A DNA stretch of 64,000 bases from an uncultured Eggerthella sp. (GCA_900542265.1 UQML01000008.1:1-64000), one strand, 5' to 3'; counted from the first letter of the stretch, positions 9,151-18,434 are shown. Made by a program: numbers and translations. Notes: generated by a model not told the origin, from the sequence alone.

Positions 9151-9984
9151 TTAAAGCCTCTTTTCCATAGCAAGGCGCACGAGCGCTTCGTGCTCAGAAC
9201 GCGAGAATTGGTCGTTGCGGCGCATTGCTTCATCAAAGTCAACCAAATGACCGTCAAAATCTGGCCCATCGACACAGGCGTGTTTGTACTCATCACCCAC
9301 ACGTACACGACAGCATCCGCACATTCCCGTTCCATCAATCATGAGCGTATTCATAGAGACGATGGTACGAATACCTAAGGGCCGCGTTAACTCAGAAGCC
9401 ACTTTCATCATAGGCACAGGACCTACCGCAATCACAAGATCATAGTGGGCACCTTCATCAATTTGGCGCATCATTACATCAGTCACAAATCCCTGCTCAC
9501 CGTATGAGCCATCATCAGTGGTAATTACAAGCGAATCACAATGACGGTTAAAGGCATCTTCCATAATGACAAGATCATGTGAGCGAAACCCTAAGATCAC
9601 ATCAACGCGCACCCCATGATTGTGGAACCATTTTGCTTGCGGATACGCAATAGCACTCCCAAGACCGCCACCTAGAATACAGACACGTTTAGCGCTGCCA
9701 AAATCTGTTGGCATACCCAAAGGACCAACAAGATCTTCTAACTTTTGACCTTCTTCCATATGAGAGAGCTGTACGGTGGTTGCTCCTACCGCCTGAAATA
9801 CCAAGATAATGGTGCCTTCACGCTCATTTTTGTCGCAGATAGTAAGCGGAATGCGCTCACCCCTATCATCCACACGCAGCATAACAAATTGCCCCGGAAG
9901 TGCTTTATGGGCGATAGCAGGAGCAAAAAACTCCATGCGTGTTGTTTCGCGAGTCAGGCGCTCTGCTTTAACAATTTCAAACAC
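9151..9984 (-). CDS. nfnA: Bifurcating ferredoxin:NADP oxidoreductase small subunit (NfnA)
   Basis: 277 residues of the ferredoxin-NADP reductase/dihydroorotate dehydrogenase electron-transfer family. Seen: FAD-binding RIPLTICDKNE (~45-55), a pyridine-nucleotide loop VCILGGGLGSAIAYPQ (~105-120), and a C-terminal 2Fe-2S motif (MCGCCRVRVGDEYKHAC, ~222-238). In NfnAB this subunit binds NADH and passes electrons to the large subunit. The start is GTG, with GGAG seven bases upstream. Sulfide dehydrogenase SudB is a synonym for the same arrangement. It is 90 bases after the LCP gene and probably starts or continues that transcript. Confidence 0.88.
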   Translation of the reverse strand: MFEIVKAERLTRETTRMEFFAPAIAHKALPGQFVMLRVDDRGERIPLTICDKNEREGTIILVFQAVGATTVQLSHMEEGQKLEDLVGPLGMPTDFGSAKRVCILGGGLGSAIAYPQAKWFHNHGVRVDVILGFRSHDLVIMEDAFNRHCDSLVITTDDGSYGEQGFVTDVMMRQIDEGAHYDLVIAVGPVPMMKVASELTRPLGIRTIVSMNTLMIDGTGMCGCCRVRVGDEYKHACVDGPDFDGHLVDFDEAMRRNDQFSRSEHEALVRLAMEKRL

Positions 9985-10074
9985 ACGAACTCTCCTCTTT
10001 TTGCATCTACCGTTATAACGAAGACATGGTAGCTACTCGGTGTGCATAAATTTAGCGCACGTGATACCTCTTCC

Positions 10075-11577
10075 TTATGAAATCACGCGCCAGTCTTTTC
10101 CAACCACCACTTGGATATTAGTAGACAAGTTGTAATAGACCGATGAGTACACACTGCGTCCCACGCCAAGTGTATCAACAACCGCCTGCGCTGCCGCCTT
10201 GTCAGACTCATCGCGATAAATTACAAGGGTTTCATCATAGACATACGAATCAGCATTGCCCGTATCTGACACCGTCCAGCCATCAGCCTCGAGGAGCTCT
10301 TTTACCTGAAGCGCAAGACCATCAACCCCAGATCCGTTAAGCACAATCATGGATACCTTAGCTTTATCCACCCCTGAGGTATCAACACTGACAACAGGAT
10401 CTTCGCCGGCCTGATAGAGCTCGCGCATCTGTTCCCACTTTGCTGTTGAAGGATAGAACGTCATGATGCCATCAGTCACTGACTGCGAGCCTGGAACCAC
10501 CGCAGTTGTAAAGGGATCTGCCTCCATGAAAAGATGAGCAAGTTTATCGAGGTCATCGTAGGTAAAATCTGTTTTGATGTCCGTTGAGAGCGCATCGGCA
10601 CTACCCATAAATTCAAATCCCGCCTCAGAAGTAATCTTGTTGGCGAGCGCTAAGAACACCTCATTTTGATAGGTATTGCGCGTAAGCCGCTCGTCAGGGT
10701 AATCAAAAGCACTTACCAAAGCGAGTGCTTGCTGACCGTTTAGAGTCTGCGTGCCGGGATCAATAACAATAGTCGACACACGCGGATCATCAACACGCGT
10801 CGTGACATTAACTTCAATACCACCAAGCGAATCCACGAGTTTAACAAATCCATCACTTGTGATTTGGACATAATGATTGATGTCACAACCGAGTTTTGCT
10901 GAAACTGTCTTTACTAGTTCAGCACGACTTCCCTCGCGGATAAGATTGCGCAGCATGGTGTCACGCCCGTTGTAGCGCACTGACATATTAGCGGGCACAT
11001 CCATAAGCGTCATGCGACCACCATCAGGGTTAACACGCAAAAGCCCCAGAAAGCTTGCCGCTTCACCTTCTGAGTCGTGTTCATTAATACCAGCGAGTAA
11101 GATGTATTCAGGCGCGCCCTCCTCCGCCTTGGTAAGAGCGGCAGAAAGTTCAGAGTCATTAAGAGCCATATTGCCGGAGAGGGATGCCTTAAATACACAT
11201 GAGCCAAGGGTAAAAGCAAGCACACCAATCACAACAGCAGCTATAGCAATCAGAAGAGCAAGTTTGATATGCTCCTGACGCATCACCTGCTGGCTGTGTG
11301 TTGGCCTGTCTTCAAGATTGCGCGTATTGCGCGTTTCAACCGGCGTGGCATTAGGGCGCATCTGGTTGATTTCAGCCGTGCGATCCGAGTAATCAAACGA
11401 GCGTGCACGTCTTCCTGACACAGAAGTTCCGCGTGCATTCTGATAAGCACCACCGCGACGTGAACTGCGCGACTGGCGTGTGTTGCCTGACGCGCCACCC
11501 GAGGCATGCGTTCCTAACACAGACGACGACCACTGTTTTGAAGCACGTTTAGAACGCCGAGGACGCTTTTGAACCAT
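10075..11577 (-). CDS. LytR-CpsA-Psr (LCP) family cell-wall ligase
   Basis: 500 residues. LCP enzymes attach teichoic acids, capsule or other glycopolymers to peptidoglycan outside the cell. The first ~105 residues are a basic Arg/Ser-rich cytoplasmic segment; a single membrane segment follows (LALLIAIAAVVIGVLAF, ~107-123). The LCP catalytic domain covers ~160-350 with the Arg/Asp-containing segments MDVPANMSVRYNGR and LVSAFDYPDERLTRNTYQ. A C-terminal LytR_C domain (~405-490) starts at VSMIVLNGSGVDGLA. It begins 22 bases after murA, so the two are probably co-transcribed, which fits a cell-envelope role. The attached polymer cannot be told from the sequence. Confidence 0.92.
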   Translation of the reverse strand: MVQKRPRRSKRASKQWSSSVLGTHASGGASGNTRQSRSSRRGGAYQNARGTSVSGRRARSFDYSDRTAEINQMRPNATPVETRNTRNLEDRPTHSQQVMRQEHIKLALLIAIAAVVIGVLAFTLGSCVFKASLSGNMALNDSELSAALTKAEEGAPEYILLAGINEHDSEGEAASFLGLLRVNPDGGRMTLMDVPANMSVRYNGRDTMLRNLIREGSRAELVKTVSAKLGCDINHYVQITSDGFVKLVDSLGGIEVNVTTRVDDPRVSTIVIDPGTQTLNGQQALALVSAFDYPDERLTRNTYQNEVFLALANKITSEAGFEFMGSADALSTDIKTDFTYDDLDKLAHLFMEADPFTTAVVPGSQSVTDGIMTFYPSTAKWEQMRELYQAGEDPVVSVDTSGVDKAKVSMIVLNGSGVDGLALQVKELLEADGWTVSDTGNADSYVYDETLVIYRDESDKAAAQAVVDTLGVGRSVYSSVYYNLSTNIQVVVGKDWRVIS

Positions 11578-11599
11578 AGAGGCTTCACCCTTTACCTAA

Positions 11600-12868
11600 T
11601 TATTGTGTTACTCGCTCTACATCTGCTCCGAGCGATTGAAGTTTACCCACGTAATCCTCATATCCACGATCAATATGGTAAATGTCATGAATCTCCGTTT
11701 CCCCTTCTGCAGCAAGTCCTGCAATAACCAGTGCCGCCCCTCCACGTAAATCAGGCGATGAGACAGGTGCGCCTTGGAGTTGGTCAACGCCCTGAATAAG
11801 GGCATGGTGCGCATCAATAGTCACATCGGCACCCATACGAATCAACTCTGAGGCGAACATGAAACGGTTTTCAAAAATATTTTCAGAAATGACTGAGTTC
11901 CCTTCCGCAAGTGCATTCAATAGCAAAAACTGCGCTTGTAAGTCAGTAGGAAACCCAGGATGTGGAAGTGTTTGAATATCAGCTGCACGCAGAGGATTAG
12001 TACGCGCAACCGTGATAGAGGTTTCAGTTGTTGTGACATCGCAATCCATCTCTTGAAGTTTCAAGATTGCCATACGCAAGAAGGATGGATCAATGCCTTC
12101 TACGGTCACAGGACCGCCGAGCAGTGCTCCAGCGGTAAGGAAAGTTCCTGCTTCAATTCTATCCCCCACCGTAGTGTGATCACAGGGGTGCATTTCATCA
12201 AGAGAAACACCTGTGATGGTAATGGTAGGAGAACCAGCACCTTCAATGTGAGCACCCATCTCATTAAGCATGTTTGCCAAATCAACAATTTCGGGCTCAC
12301 GTGCTGCGTTGTCAATAATAGTTGTACCAGGTACTGTCACAGATGCCATCATCATGTTCTCAGTAGCGCCAACGCTTGGAAACTCCAAGAAAACATCAGC
12401 AGCTTTGAGGCCATGAGGTGAAGAAGCGTTGAGATAACCGTGATCGTTGCTAAACTCAACACCTAAATCTTCAAGCACACGCAAATGCATATCAATCTTG
12501 CGCGCACCAATCTTGCAACCACCTGGCATAGCAACGCGCGCACGACCAAAACGCCCAATTAATGGACCCAATACCGAGATAGAAGCACGCATTTTGGAAA
12601 CAAGCTCATAAGGCGTAACGTACTTGTCGACATCAGTCGTATCAACAACAACCACATCTCCCTCACGCTCGACATGGGCACCCAAGCTTTCCAATACCTC
12701 AATCATGATATCGATATCAGTAATGTGAGGAACGTTTCTGATAGTCGACGCACCTTGTCCCAAAATTGCCGCAGCAATCAACTTAAGCGCAGAATTCTTG
12801 GCGCCACTTACTTGAACGGTTCCTGAAACATGAGCGCTTTCACGCGCAACAATGATTTCCTCTGCCAT
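11600..12868 (-). CDS. murA: UDP-N-acetylglucosamine 1-carboxyvinyltransferase
   Basis: 422 residues, full length. MurA adds enolpyruvate from PEP to UDP-GlcNAc, the first committed step of peptidoglycan synthesis. The N-terminus has SGAKNSALKLIAA with the conserved Lys-Asn pair, and the catalytic-loop cysteine appears in MPGGCKIGARKID (~115-127), so this is the fosfomycin-sensitive Cys type. The C-terminal GGAALVIAGLAAEG and DRGYEDYVGKLQSLGA motifs are family-typical. A TATAAT box at 12937-12932 (minus), overlapping the tsf terminator, may be its -10; no good -35 was seen. The LCP gene follows by 22 bases. Confidence 0.96.
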   Translation of the reverse strand: MAEEIIVARESAHVSGTVQVSGAKNSALKLIAAAILGQGASTIRNVPHITDIDIMIEVLESLGAHVEREGDVVVVDTTDVDKYVTPYELVSKMRASISVLGPLIGRFGRARVAMPGGCKIGARKIDMHLRVLEDLGVEFSNDHGYLNASSPHGLKAADVFLEFPSVGATENMMMASVTVPGTTIIDNAAREPEIVDLANMLNEMGAHIEGAGSPTITITGVSLDEMHPCDHTTVGDRIEAGTFLTAGALLGGPVTVEGIDPSFLRMAILKLQEMDCDVTTTETSITVARTNPLRAADIQTLPHPGFPTDLQAQFLLLNALAEGNSVISENIFENRFMFASELIRMGADVTIDAHHALIQGVDQLQGAPVSSPDLRGGAALVIAGLAAEGETEIHDIYHIDRGYEDYVGKLQSLGADVERVTQ

Positions 12869-12938
12869 AACTTTCTATCACCATGACCAATCGCATAACT
12901 AATCGCGTGCATGCGTTTACGAGCGTTACCTATTATAC

Positions 12939-12982
12939 AAAAACCCCTTGGCTCGCCTACCCTAAGGAGACGCGCCAAGGGG
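12939..12982 (-). terminator. Rho-independent terminator after tsf
   Basis: Perfect 9-bp arms CCCCTTGGC (12974-12982 read on the minus strand as the first arm) and GCCAAGGGG (12944-12952), followed on the minus strand by TTTTT (12943-12939). It lies about 45 bases beyond the tsf stop codon and separates rpsB-tsf from murA. Confidence 0.9.
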
Positions 12983-13025
12983 AAATATTCAGATGTCGTA
13001 TACGCAAAATGAGTTAGACAATAAC

Positions 13026-13895
13026 CTACTCACCAAGCATGAAACGAACGTAAGATACGAGCTCGATAGTGGTACCCAGCTCTTTAGCAACAGCCTCTGC
13101 ATATTGAGCGACAGTCTGATCAGGATTCTTAACATAAGCCTGCTCAGTTAAGCAATTCTCCTTGTAGAACTTCTCAAGACGACCAGTAGCCATTTTCTCT
13201 TGAATGTTCTCAGGTTTGCCAGACTCAGCAGCTTGAGCTTTGTAGATCTCTTTCTCGTGCTCAACAACATCAGCAGGTACCGACTCACGAGTTGCGGCAA
13301 CAGGGTTAGCAGCAGCTACTTGCATAGCAATGTCGCGACCAAAGAGCTTGAACTCCTCGTTAGATGCCAAAGAAGGATCACCAAGCTTGAACTCAACCAA
13401 AACACCAATCTTGCCACCGCCGTGGATGTAAGAAGCAATACCGCCTTTTTCATCCTCAACGTAAGCAAAACGAGAAAGCTGAATGTTTTCACCAAGCGTA
13501 TGAATAGCATCCGTTACGATCTCATCAACGGTCTCGCCCTCGTAGCTAGAAGCCTTCAAGGCATCCAAATCAGCTGGCTTGTTTGCAAGAACAGCCTCAG
13601 CAATCTTAGTTGCATAAGCCTTAAACTTGTCATTCATACCAACGAAGTCAGTTTCGCAGTTAAGCTCAACTAAAGCACCTGCATGTCCATCATCAGAAAC
13701 GAGCGCCATAACCGTACCCTCATTAGTTGCACGGCCTGCTTTTTTAGCAACAGCTGCAAGACCACGAGTACGCAATACATCTACTGCTTTTTCGATTTCG
13801 CCTTCAGCCTCAGTAAGTGCCTTTTTGCACTCCATCATGCCAGCGCCTGTCATTTCGCGTAATTCTTTTACCAAAGCGGCAGTAATCTGAGCCAT
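13026..13895 (-). CDS. tsf: Translation elongation factor Ts
   Basis: 289 residues from the ATG at 13895, which has AAAGGAG eight bases upstream; five extra codons upstream are open but not favoured. EF-Ts is the nucleotide exchange factor for EF-Tu. The N-terminal UBA-like part with LREMTGAGMMECKKAL and the following LRTRGLAAVAKKAGR are diagnostic, as is VELNCETDFVGMND (~75-88). It lies 48 bases after rpsB in the usual rpsB-tsf order and is followed by a strong terminator. Confidence 0.97.
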   Translation of the reverse strand: MAQITAALVKELREMTGAGMMECKKALTEAEGEIEKAVDVLRTRGLAAVAKKAGRATNEGTVMALVSDDGHAGALVELNCETDFVGMNDKFKAYATKIAEAVLANKPADLDALKASSYEGETVDEIVTDAIHTLGENIQLSRFAYVEDEKGGIASYIHGGGKIGVLVEFKLGDPSLASNEEFKLFGRDIAMQVAAANPVAATRESVPADVVEHEKEIYKAQAAESGKPENIQEKMATGRLEKFYKENCLTEQAYVKNPDQTVAQYAEAVAKELGTTIELVSYVRFMLGE

Positions 13896-13943
13896 TAGAG
13901 CTCCTTTCACCTATATCTCAAAAGTTGGTTACAAAAAGCGAAC

Positions 13944-14756
13944 CTAGTCGCGATCTATAACGTCGTTGCGAGGCATTTCCTCAGGGTTAGTTTGGAGCTC
14001 ATTGTTCTCAACAACTTGCTCATCCACTACCTCTGCAGCCTCGGAAGGTGCAGCCATCTCTTCAGCAGTAACAGGAGCACCCGTACCAGCGATAACTGCA
14101 TCAGCAATAAAGTTGCAAAGCAATGATACAGAGCGGATTGCATCATCATTTGCAGGGATACCATAATCCACATCATCAGGATCACAGTTGGTATCAAGTG
14201 TGCCAACGATGGGGATATTTAAGCGGCGAGCTTCATGAATTGCAATTTGTTCACGGTTCGTATCAATAATAAAGACCATGTCAGGAACGCGCTTCATGTT
14301 GCGAATACCATTGAGGTTCGTCTGAAGTTTAGCAAGTTCCTTTCTTAAAAGAATCTGCTCTTTCTTAGGCAAGACCTCCATGCGGCCGTCTGTCTCCATT
14401 GCCTCAAGCTCCTCCATGCGCTGTACACGCTGGCGGATAGTAACAAAGTTGGTAAGCATGCCGCCCAACCAACGAGAATTAACATAAGGCATACCGCAAC
14501 GATTTGCAGCCTCAGCAATGGGCTCCTGAGCTTGCTTCTTAGTACCAACAAACAAAACAGTGCCGCCCTTTGCTGCGCACTTCATGACAGCAGAATAAGC
14601 CTGGTCAAGACCGATAAGCGTCTGTTTGAGATCAAGAATATAGATGTCGCCACGTGAACCAAAAATATAGGGCTTCATCTTAGGATTCCAACGGCGTGTC
14701 TGATGGCCGAAGTGTGCGCCTGCGTCGAGCAGGGTCTTAATGCTGACCTTAGTCAT
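13944..14756 (-). CDS. rpsB: 30S ribosomal protein S2
   Basis: 270 residues from the ATG at 14756; the open frame extends upstream but the S2 N-terminus MTKVSIKTLLDAGAHFGHQ and a GGAG site fix the start. The signatures GAHFGHQTRRWNPKMKPYI and PDMVFIIDTNREQIAIHEA are clear. The last ~40 residues are an acidic/alanine-rich tail, slightly longer than in E. coli. It leads the rpsB-tsf operon behind a structured leader. Confidence 0.97.
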   Translation of the reverse strand: MTKVSIKTLLDAGAHFGHQTRRWNPKMKPYIFGSRGDIYILDLKQTLIGLDQAYSAVMKCAAKGGTVLFVGTKKQAQEPIAEAANRCGMPYVNSRWLGGMLTNFVTIRQRVQRMEELEAMETDGRMEVLPKKEQILLRKELAKLQTNLNGIRNMKRVPDMVFIIDTNREQIAIHEARRLNIPIVGTLDTNCDPDDVDYGIPANDDAIRSVSLLCNFIADAVIAGTGAPVTAEEMAAPSEAAEVVDEQVVENNELQTNPEEMPRNDVIDRD

Positions 14757-14877
14757 ACGTTCTCCATTCGTTAGTCCTCTGCAGAGCTTCACTCTTGGAA
14801 TCCGCAGCCTTTTTCGAGTGGCCACTAGCAGATCCAAGTCCCCCCTGCATGTGTAATATAACAGCCTTAGCAGTATA
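14757..14877 (-). promoter_or_regulatory. rpsB promoter -10 and structured mRNA leader
   Basis: A TATACT -10 box is read on the minus strand at 14877-14872, with only a weak -35 (TTGCAG, 14899-14894). The ~110-base leader contains an 11-bp stem with one bulge: CTTGGATCTGC (14838-14828) with GCGGATTCCAAG (14805-14794), enclosing a perfect AGTGGCCACT palindrome; CTCTGCAGAG lies nearer the start codon. A role in S2 autoregulation is inference. Confidence 0.4.
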
Positions 14878-14965
14878 GCAGCCAAAGCGCATGCTGCAAG
14901 TAACAGTTTGTTGAGGGTATAAATAAGGGAGTAAATTTAAGTAATTTAAGAAAGGTACTCTACAT

Positions 14966-15544
14966 TTAGCATTTTCTATCACGAAGAGCGATAAGTTTAG
15001 CATAGGTATCAGCGTCTACCCTATCAGCTATAGTTGCCTTGCGATGTGTTGCTACATTCCTATCAAGTTCTGCTTCTTCGGAAATCTCGTCCATTTCAAG
15101 CGAGAATCCATTAGCGCTCATACGATCAACGCCGCCACCAAAAACAGTGTCTTGAATGGTTGCATCACTCGTAACAACAAGCACTTCGCATCCCCTCTCA
15201 CGCGCATCATGAGCAAGCTTTTCGATTACCTTATCAGCAGAAGACCCAAAGGGAGAAAACATAACGCGCACACCAGCAATACGTTCCGTTTTTCCCGCAG
15301 ACTCAACATTGTCTCCCGCATCAAACACGATAGTTGCTTGATAGAGCGCACCAGCAAAGGCAGCCACATCGGAAATCAAAGATTCACGCACATTATTAAA
15401 GCGCGTGTGTGCATAGTCGGGATCATGCTTGTACGCCTCATCATCAGCACGTATGGCACGATAACGTGAGCCTGAGCGCAAAACGTTATACCCATCAACA
15501 ATGAGTATCTTTTTGCGTGGTTTAGATGTTCCTTTGCGTACCAT
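14966..15544 (-). CDS. NYN domain (YacP-like) RNA nuclease
   Basis: 192 residues from the ATG at 15544, which lies just beyond the rlmB stop; a longer frame would run into rlmB. PIN-like NYN proteins of the YacP/Rae1 group cut RNA, in some species on the ribosome. Visible acidic active-site pieces are ILIVDGYNVLRSG (~10-23), IVFDAGDNVES and VVTSDATIQDTVFGGG. The spacing of seven bases to rlmB indicates one transcript, matching the common rlmB-yacP order. The ribosome binding site is weak (TAGG). Confidence 0.88.
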   Translation of the reverse strand: MVRKGTSKPRKKILIVDGYNVLRSGSRYRAIRADDEAYKHDPDYAHTRFNNVRESLISDVAAFAGALYQATIVFDAGDNVESAGKTERIAGVRVMFSPFGSSADKVIEKLAHDARERGCEVLVVTSDATIQDTVFGGGVDRMSANGFSLEMDEISEEAELDRNVATHRKATIADRVDADTYAKLIALRDRKC

Positions 15545-15551
15545 GAATTGC

Positions 15552-16307
15552 CTAGCGTCCGCGTTCTGATTGACGCATCCACTCATACATGCATGCTGTT
15601 GCTGCTTGTGCCACATTGAGCGATCCCACATTGCCTGCTTGAGGAAGACGAACCAAAAAGTCGCATCGTTCTTGAGTAAGGCGTGCTAATCCTTCACCTT
15701 CACTTCCCATAACAAGCGCAAGTTTGCCGGCCATAGGTGCGTCCCAAATGCATTCCGATGCTTTTTCAGAAGCACCTGCGACCCAAAAATCAGACTGCTT
15801 TAAGCGCTCAATGATCTGCGCGATATTAGATACCTGAGCGATATCGATATGTGCAATAGCACCTGCAGAAGATTTATACGTTGCCGCCGTCACACGAGCA
15901 GATCGTTTGTTAGGAATGATGATGCCAGACGCGCCCACGATTTCAGCCGAACGAGCAATAGCACCTAAATTACCTGCATCTGTAATGTGATCCAAAATTA
16001 CAATAAGCGCATTGCTGTCATGAGACTCAGCGCGCTTGATAGCTTTATCAATAATGCTTTGCGCATTGCTGTATGCAAAGGGCAGCGTCTCAGCCATAAT
16101 GCCTTGGTGACTACCACGCTCGGAGCGCTTATCCATTTGAGCACGCTTAACCTGCTTTACGGAAAGCTTCATACGATGAGCACGATTCACAATATCAGAA
16201 AGCGATTTATCATCCTTAACACCTTCTGCCACATAAATACATTTAATAGGCACCTCAGATTTCAGTGCCTCAAGAACAGGACGCTTACCTTCAATATATT
16301 CAGCCAT
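15552..16307 (-). CDS. rlmB: 23S rRNA 2'-O-methyltransferase, RlmB/TrmH family
   Basis: 251 residues of the SPOUT superfamily. The N-terminal substrate-binding domain starts EGKRPVLEALKSEVPIKCIYVAEG; the three SPOUT motifs are visible as LDHITDAGNLGAIARSAEIVGASG (~115-137), LALVMGSEGEGLA (~193) and RLPQAGNVGSLNVAQAATACMYEW (~218). RlmB methylates G2251 in E. coli 23S rRNA; the exact target here is inferred. It leads a two-gene unit with the NYN nuclease. The cysS gene often found upstream is absent; the upstream neighbour is a divergent tRNA. Confidence 0.92.
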   Translation of the reverse strand: MAEYIEGKRPVLEALKSEVPIKCIYVAEGVKDDKSLSDIVNRAHRMKLSVKQVKRAQMDKRSERGSHQGIMAETLPFAYSNAQSIIDKAIKRAESHDSNALIVILDHITDAGNLGAIARSAEIVGASGIIIPNKRSARVTAATYKSSAGAIAHIDIAQVSNIAQIIERLKQSDFWVAGASEKASECIWDAPMAGKLALVMGSEGEGLARLTQERCDFLVRLPQAGNVGSLNVAQAATACMYEWMRQSERGR

Positions 16308-16560
16308 GAGTCTCTCTCAGTTGTCGTTGTCTTCGGTTATTGCAACCATTGCCGTAATCGGCGTTGCAATCATCACTACAATCTATAGCCATTCCACGTT
16401 AAAACACGGATTAGTTAAAAAGTGTAACACGCTTACCTTAAAGGGGGTTTTATTTGTCCGATAAATGCGTTATTATCTGACAACGTCATAAATACGCTTA
16501 AACATTTGCTCTGTTTTACCTAGGTTATTTGTTTGGCGATAGGATGACTGAAGCACGAAA

Positions 16561-16635
16561 CTGGGCCATCGTCCAATGGCAGGACTCTGGTTTTTGGTAC
16601 CAGCTATGTAGGTTCGAATCCTGCTGGCCCAGCCA
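16561..16635 (+). tRNA. tRNA-Gln (UUG)
   Basis: A 75-base cloverleaf with encoded CCA. Acceptor arms CTGGGCC and GGCCCAG pair fully; the anticodon arm is CTGGT-TTTTGGT-ACCAG, placing TTG at the anticodon; the T-arm has GGTTCGAATCC. A T-run follows at 16636. It is isolated, with no neighbouring tRNA genes. Confidence 0.95.
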
Positions 16636-16768
16636 TTTTTTACTTATCTACACACTGTTTACCTGTATTTACCTGTATATATGCTAGTCATTCCCGCATC
16701 AGCGGGTATTTTTGTCTTATAGAGGCTTACACCAACTTATGTCCGAGCCATGTTTCAAAAGAGCCTTG

Positions 16769-17713
16769 TTACCACAACGCCATTACCACAATCAGTATGG
16801 GAACAATAACAAAGAAACACACCGTCGAAAGAGCGGTGCCGGTTGCAGCAAGCTCAACATCATGTTTATAGATACCTGCGAATGCTGGAACCATGGAGCC
16901 AATAGGTGCTGCACACATGATGACGTACACGTAGATGACGATGGGATCAATGTAGAGCGCATTCAAAATGAAGTAGCTTACGATAGGCAAGATAAGCTGG
17001 CGTACCACAATGTAGCCATACATGCGTTTCTCAGTCACCACTTTGAGCAAGTTTGCACGTGAAAGTACTGCACCAACAATAAGCATAGCCACTGGCGGGC
17101 AAACGCCGCCAACAAACTCCATCGTATTTTGAATGATGGGCGGAAAGGTAATGCCCAGCAAAAAGATAACGAGGGCAAACGTACAAGCAATGAGCGGTGT
17201 ATTGAGAAGCGTTTTGAGCGAAAAGCTTGGACGTCCGCTTTCTGTTTTGTGATTGTGAGCATCGAGAATCATAAATCCGATGGAGCCAATATAGAGATTA
17301 CTCATCATGACAAAAATACTTGCAGCAAGCACCGTTGAGTCACCGTAAATGGTTTGCAGAATAGGAACGCCTAAAAAACCCGTGTTGGTACAAATATTCA
17401 TAAAGATATAGAGAGCACGCTGATCTTGCGGCGTTTTAAAGAGATGATTACATCCTATGCTTACCAGCATAAAGATGGTGAATTGGATAAAACCCAAGAT
17501 GAAAGTAACAATGATTTGCGTCTCGGCGTGTTCAATCTCAAGCGGCGCAACCGAGCCAATGATAAGGCAGGGCAGACAGATGTTCATGAGGAGTTTATTA
17601 AGACCATCAGTTGCATGCTCATTGAGATACTTGAGTCGACCCGCCAAATAGCCAATGGCAACAACAATGAGCATCATACCCATCTGAGATATGGCCGATG
17701 ACAAATCAATCAT
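16769..17713 (-). CDS. AEC (auxin efflux carrier) family transporter
   Basis: 314 residues with about ten hydrophobic segments, the usual length for bacterial AEC proteins, which export or import organic acids such as malate. The N-terminal GYLAGRLKYLNEHATDGLNKLLMNICLPCLI and the mid-protein NTGFLGVPILQTIYGD motif are typical. The C-terminal half keeps APIGSMVPAFAGIY. Start supported by AAAGGGAG six bases upstream. It is a single gene on the minus strand, divergent from marR at 17953. Substrate unknown. Confidence 0.88.
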   Translation of the reverse strand: MIDLSSAISQMGMMLIVVAIGYLAGRLKYLNEHATDGLNKLLMNICLPCLIIGSVAPLEIEHAETQIIVTFILGFIQFTIFMLVSIGCNHLFKTPQDQRALYIFMNICTNTGFLGVPILQTIYGDSTVLAASIFVMMSNLYIGSIGFMILDAHNHKTESGRPSFSLKTLLNTPLIACTFALVIFLLGITFPPIIQNTMEFVGGVCPPVAMLIVGAVLSRANLLKVVTEKRMYGYIVVRQLILPIVSYFILNALYIDPIVIYVYVIMCAAPIGSMVPAFAGIYKHDVELAATGTALSTVCFFVIVPILIVVMALW

Positions 17714-17846
17714 ATTGCTCCCTTTGCCTCCTCGCGTTCAAGTCTTGATTGTAGCCCAGAGACACTCTCTCTTGCCTCACGTTGTTACCTAATTTATGAA
17801 CATTCTGCGATTTTTTATCGTTTGTTTTCTTTTAGTAATTCTTCGG

Positions 17847-17906
17847 TTGACCTTAGTCCGAATTCAGACTAACATATCTCACCACTATAGTCCGAATTCA
17901 GACTAT
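17847..17906 (+). promoter_or_regulatory. MarR-type operator pair embedded in the marR-MATE promoter
   Basis: A promoter TTGACC (17847-17852), 17-base spacer, TAACAT (17870-17875) has its whole spacer filled by a 20-bp palindrome, TTAGTCCGAATTCAGACTAA (17853-17872). A second copy, with 18 of 20 bases the same, lies at 17887-17906, centre-to-centre 34 bases, just after the predicted transcript start. Two copies of a palindrome across a promoter next to a MarR gene are best read as its autoregulatory operators. Confidence 0.82.
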
Positions 17907-17952
17907 TACACCAATTAAAAGCACCGATCCATCGACAAGGATGATGTAACCC

Positions 17953-18423
17953 GTGAGCAAAGACGACCGATTCAGAGCGTTTATGAACTTAAGCAAAGAA
18001 ACTAATGTTGCCTATCGTAATGCCGCCCACAAATACGGCTTATCTGATAGCGCCTTTGACATCCTCTACTTTTTAGAAACGGAAGGGCCGCTCACGCAAA
18101 AAGAACTGCGTCTGCTCACCTATTCAAGCAAGCAGACAGTTAATTCATCGGTTCAAAAAATGATCAAGCTTGGCTTCATTTATATCGATGAGGCGCGCGG
18201 ACGCGAAAAGGTGTTGGGGCTAACCGAGAAAGGTCTCACCTTTGCCCAGGCAACGACACAAAAAGTGTATGAAGCAGAACGGCGTGCGTTTGAGTCTTTA
18301 GGTGCACGCGACCAAGAAAAACTTCTTGCACTTTCAGCTCAGTTTACGCACGCACTCGTACAAGAGATTGACGCACTTGAACCACTGACTCGAGCCATAA
18401 ATTCGAGTCATGTCAACGATTAA
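17953..18423 (+). CDS. MarR family transcriptional regulator
   Basis: 156 residues with GTG start preceded by AAGGA. The winged helix is clear: YGLSDSAFDILYFLETEGPLTQKELRL (~25-51), the recognition helix with SSKQTVNSSVQKMIKLG (~54-70) and a wing RGREKVLGLTEKGL (~77-90). MarR proteins are dimeric repressors that release DNA on binding small molecules. The gene is 11 bases before a MATE exporter and downstream of two palindromic operators, so it probably represses this operon; the ligand is unknown. Confidence 0.93.
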   Translation: MSKDDRFRAFMNLSKETNVAYRNAAHKYGLSDSAFDILYFLETEGPLTQKELRLLTYSSKQTVNSSVQKMIKLGFIYIDEARGREKVLGLTEKGLTFAQATTQKVYEAERRAFESLGARDQEKLLALSAQFTHALVQEIDALEPLTRAINSSHVND

Positions 18424-18434
18424 TAGGATTACTT

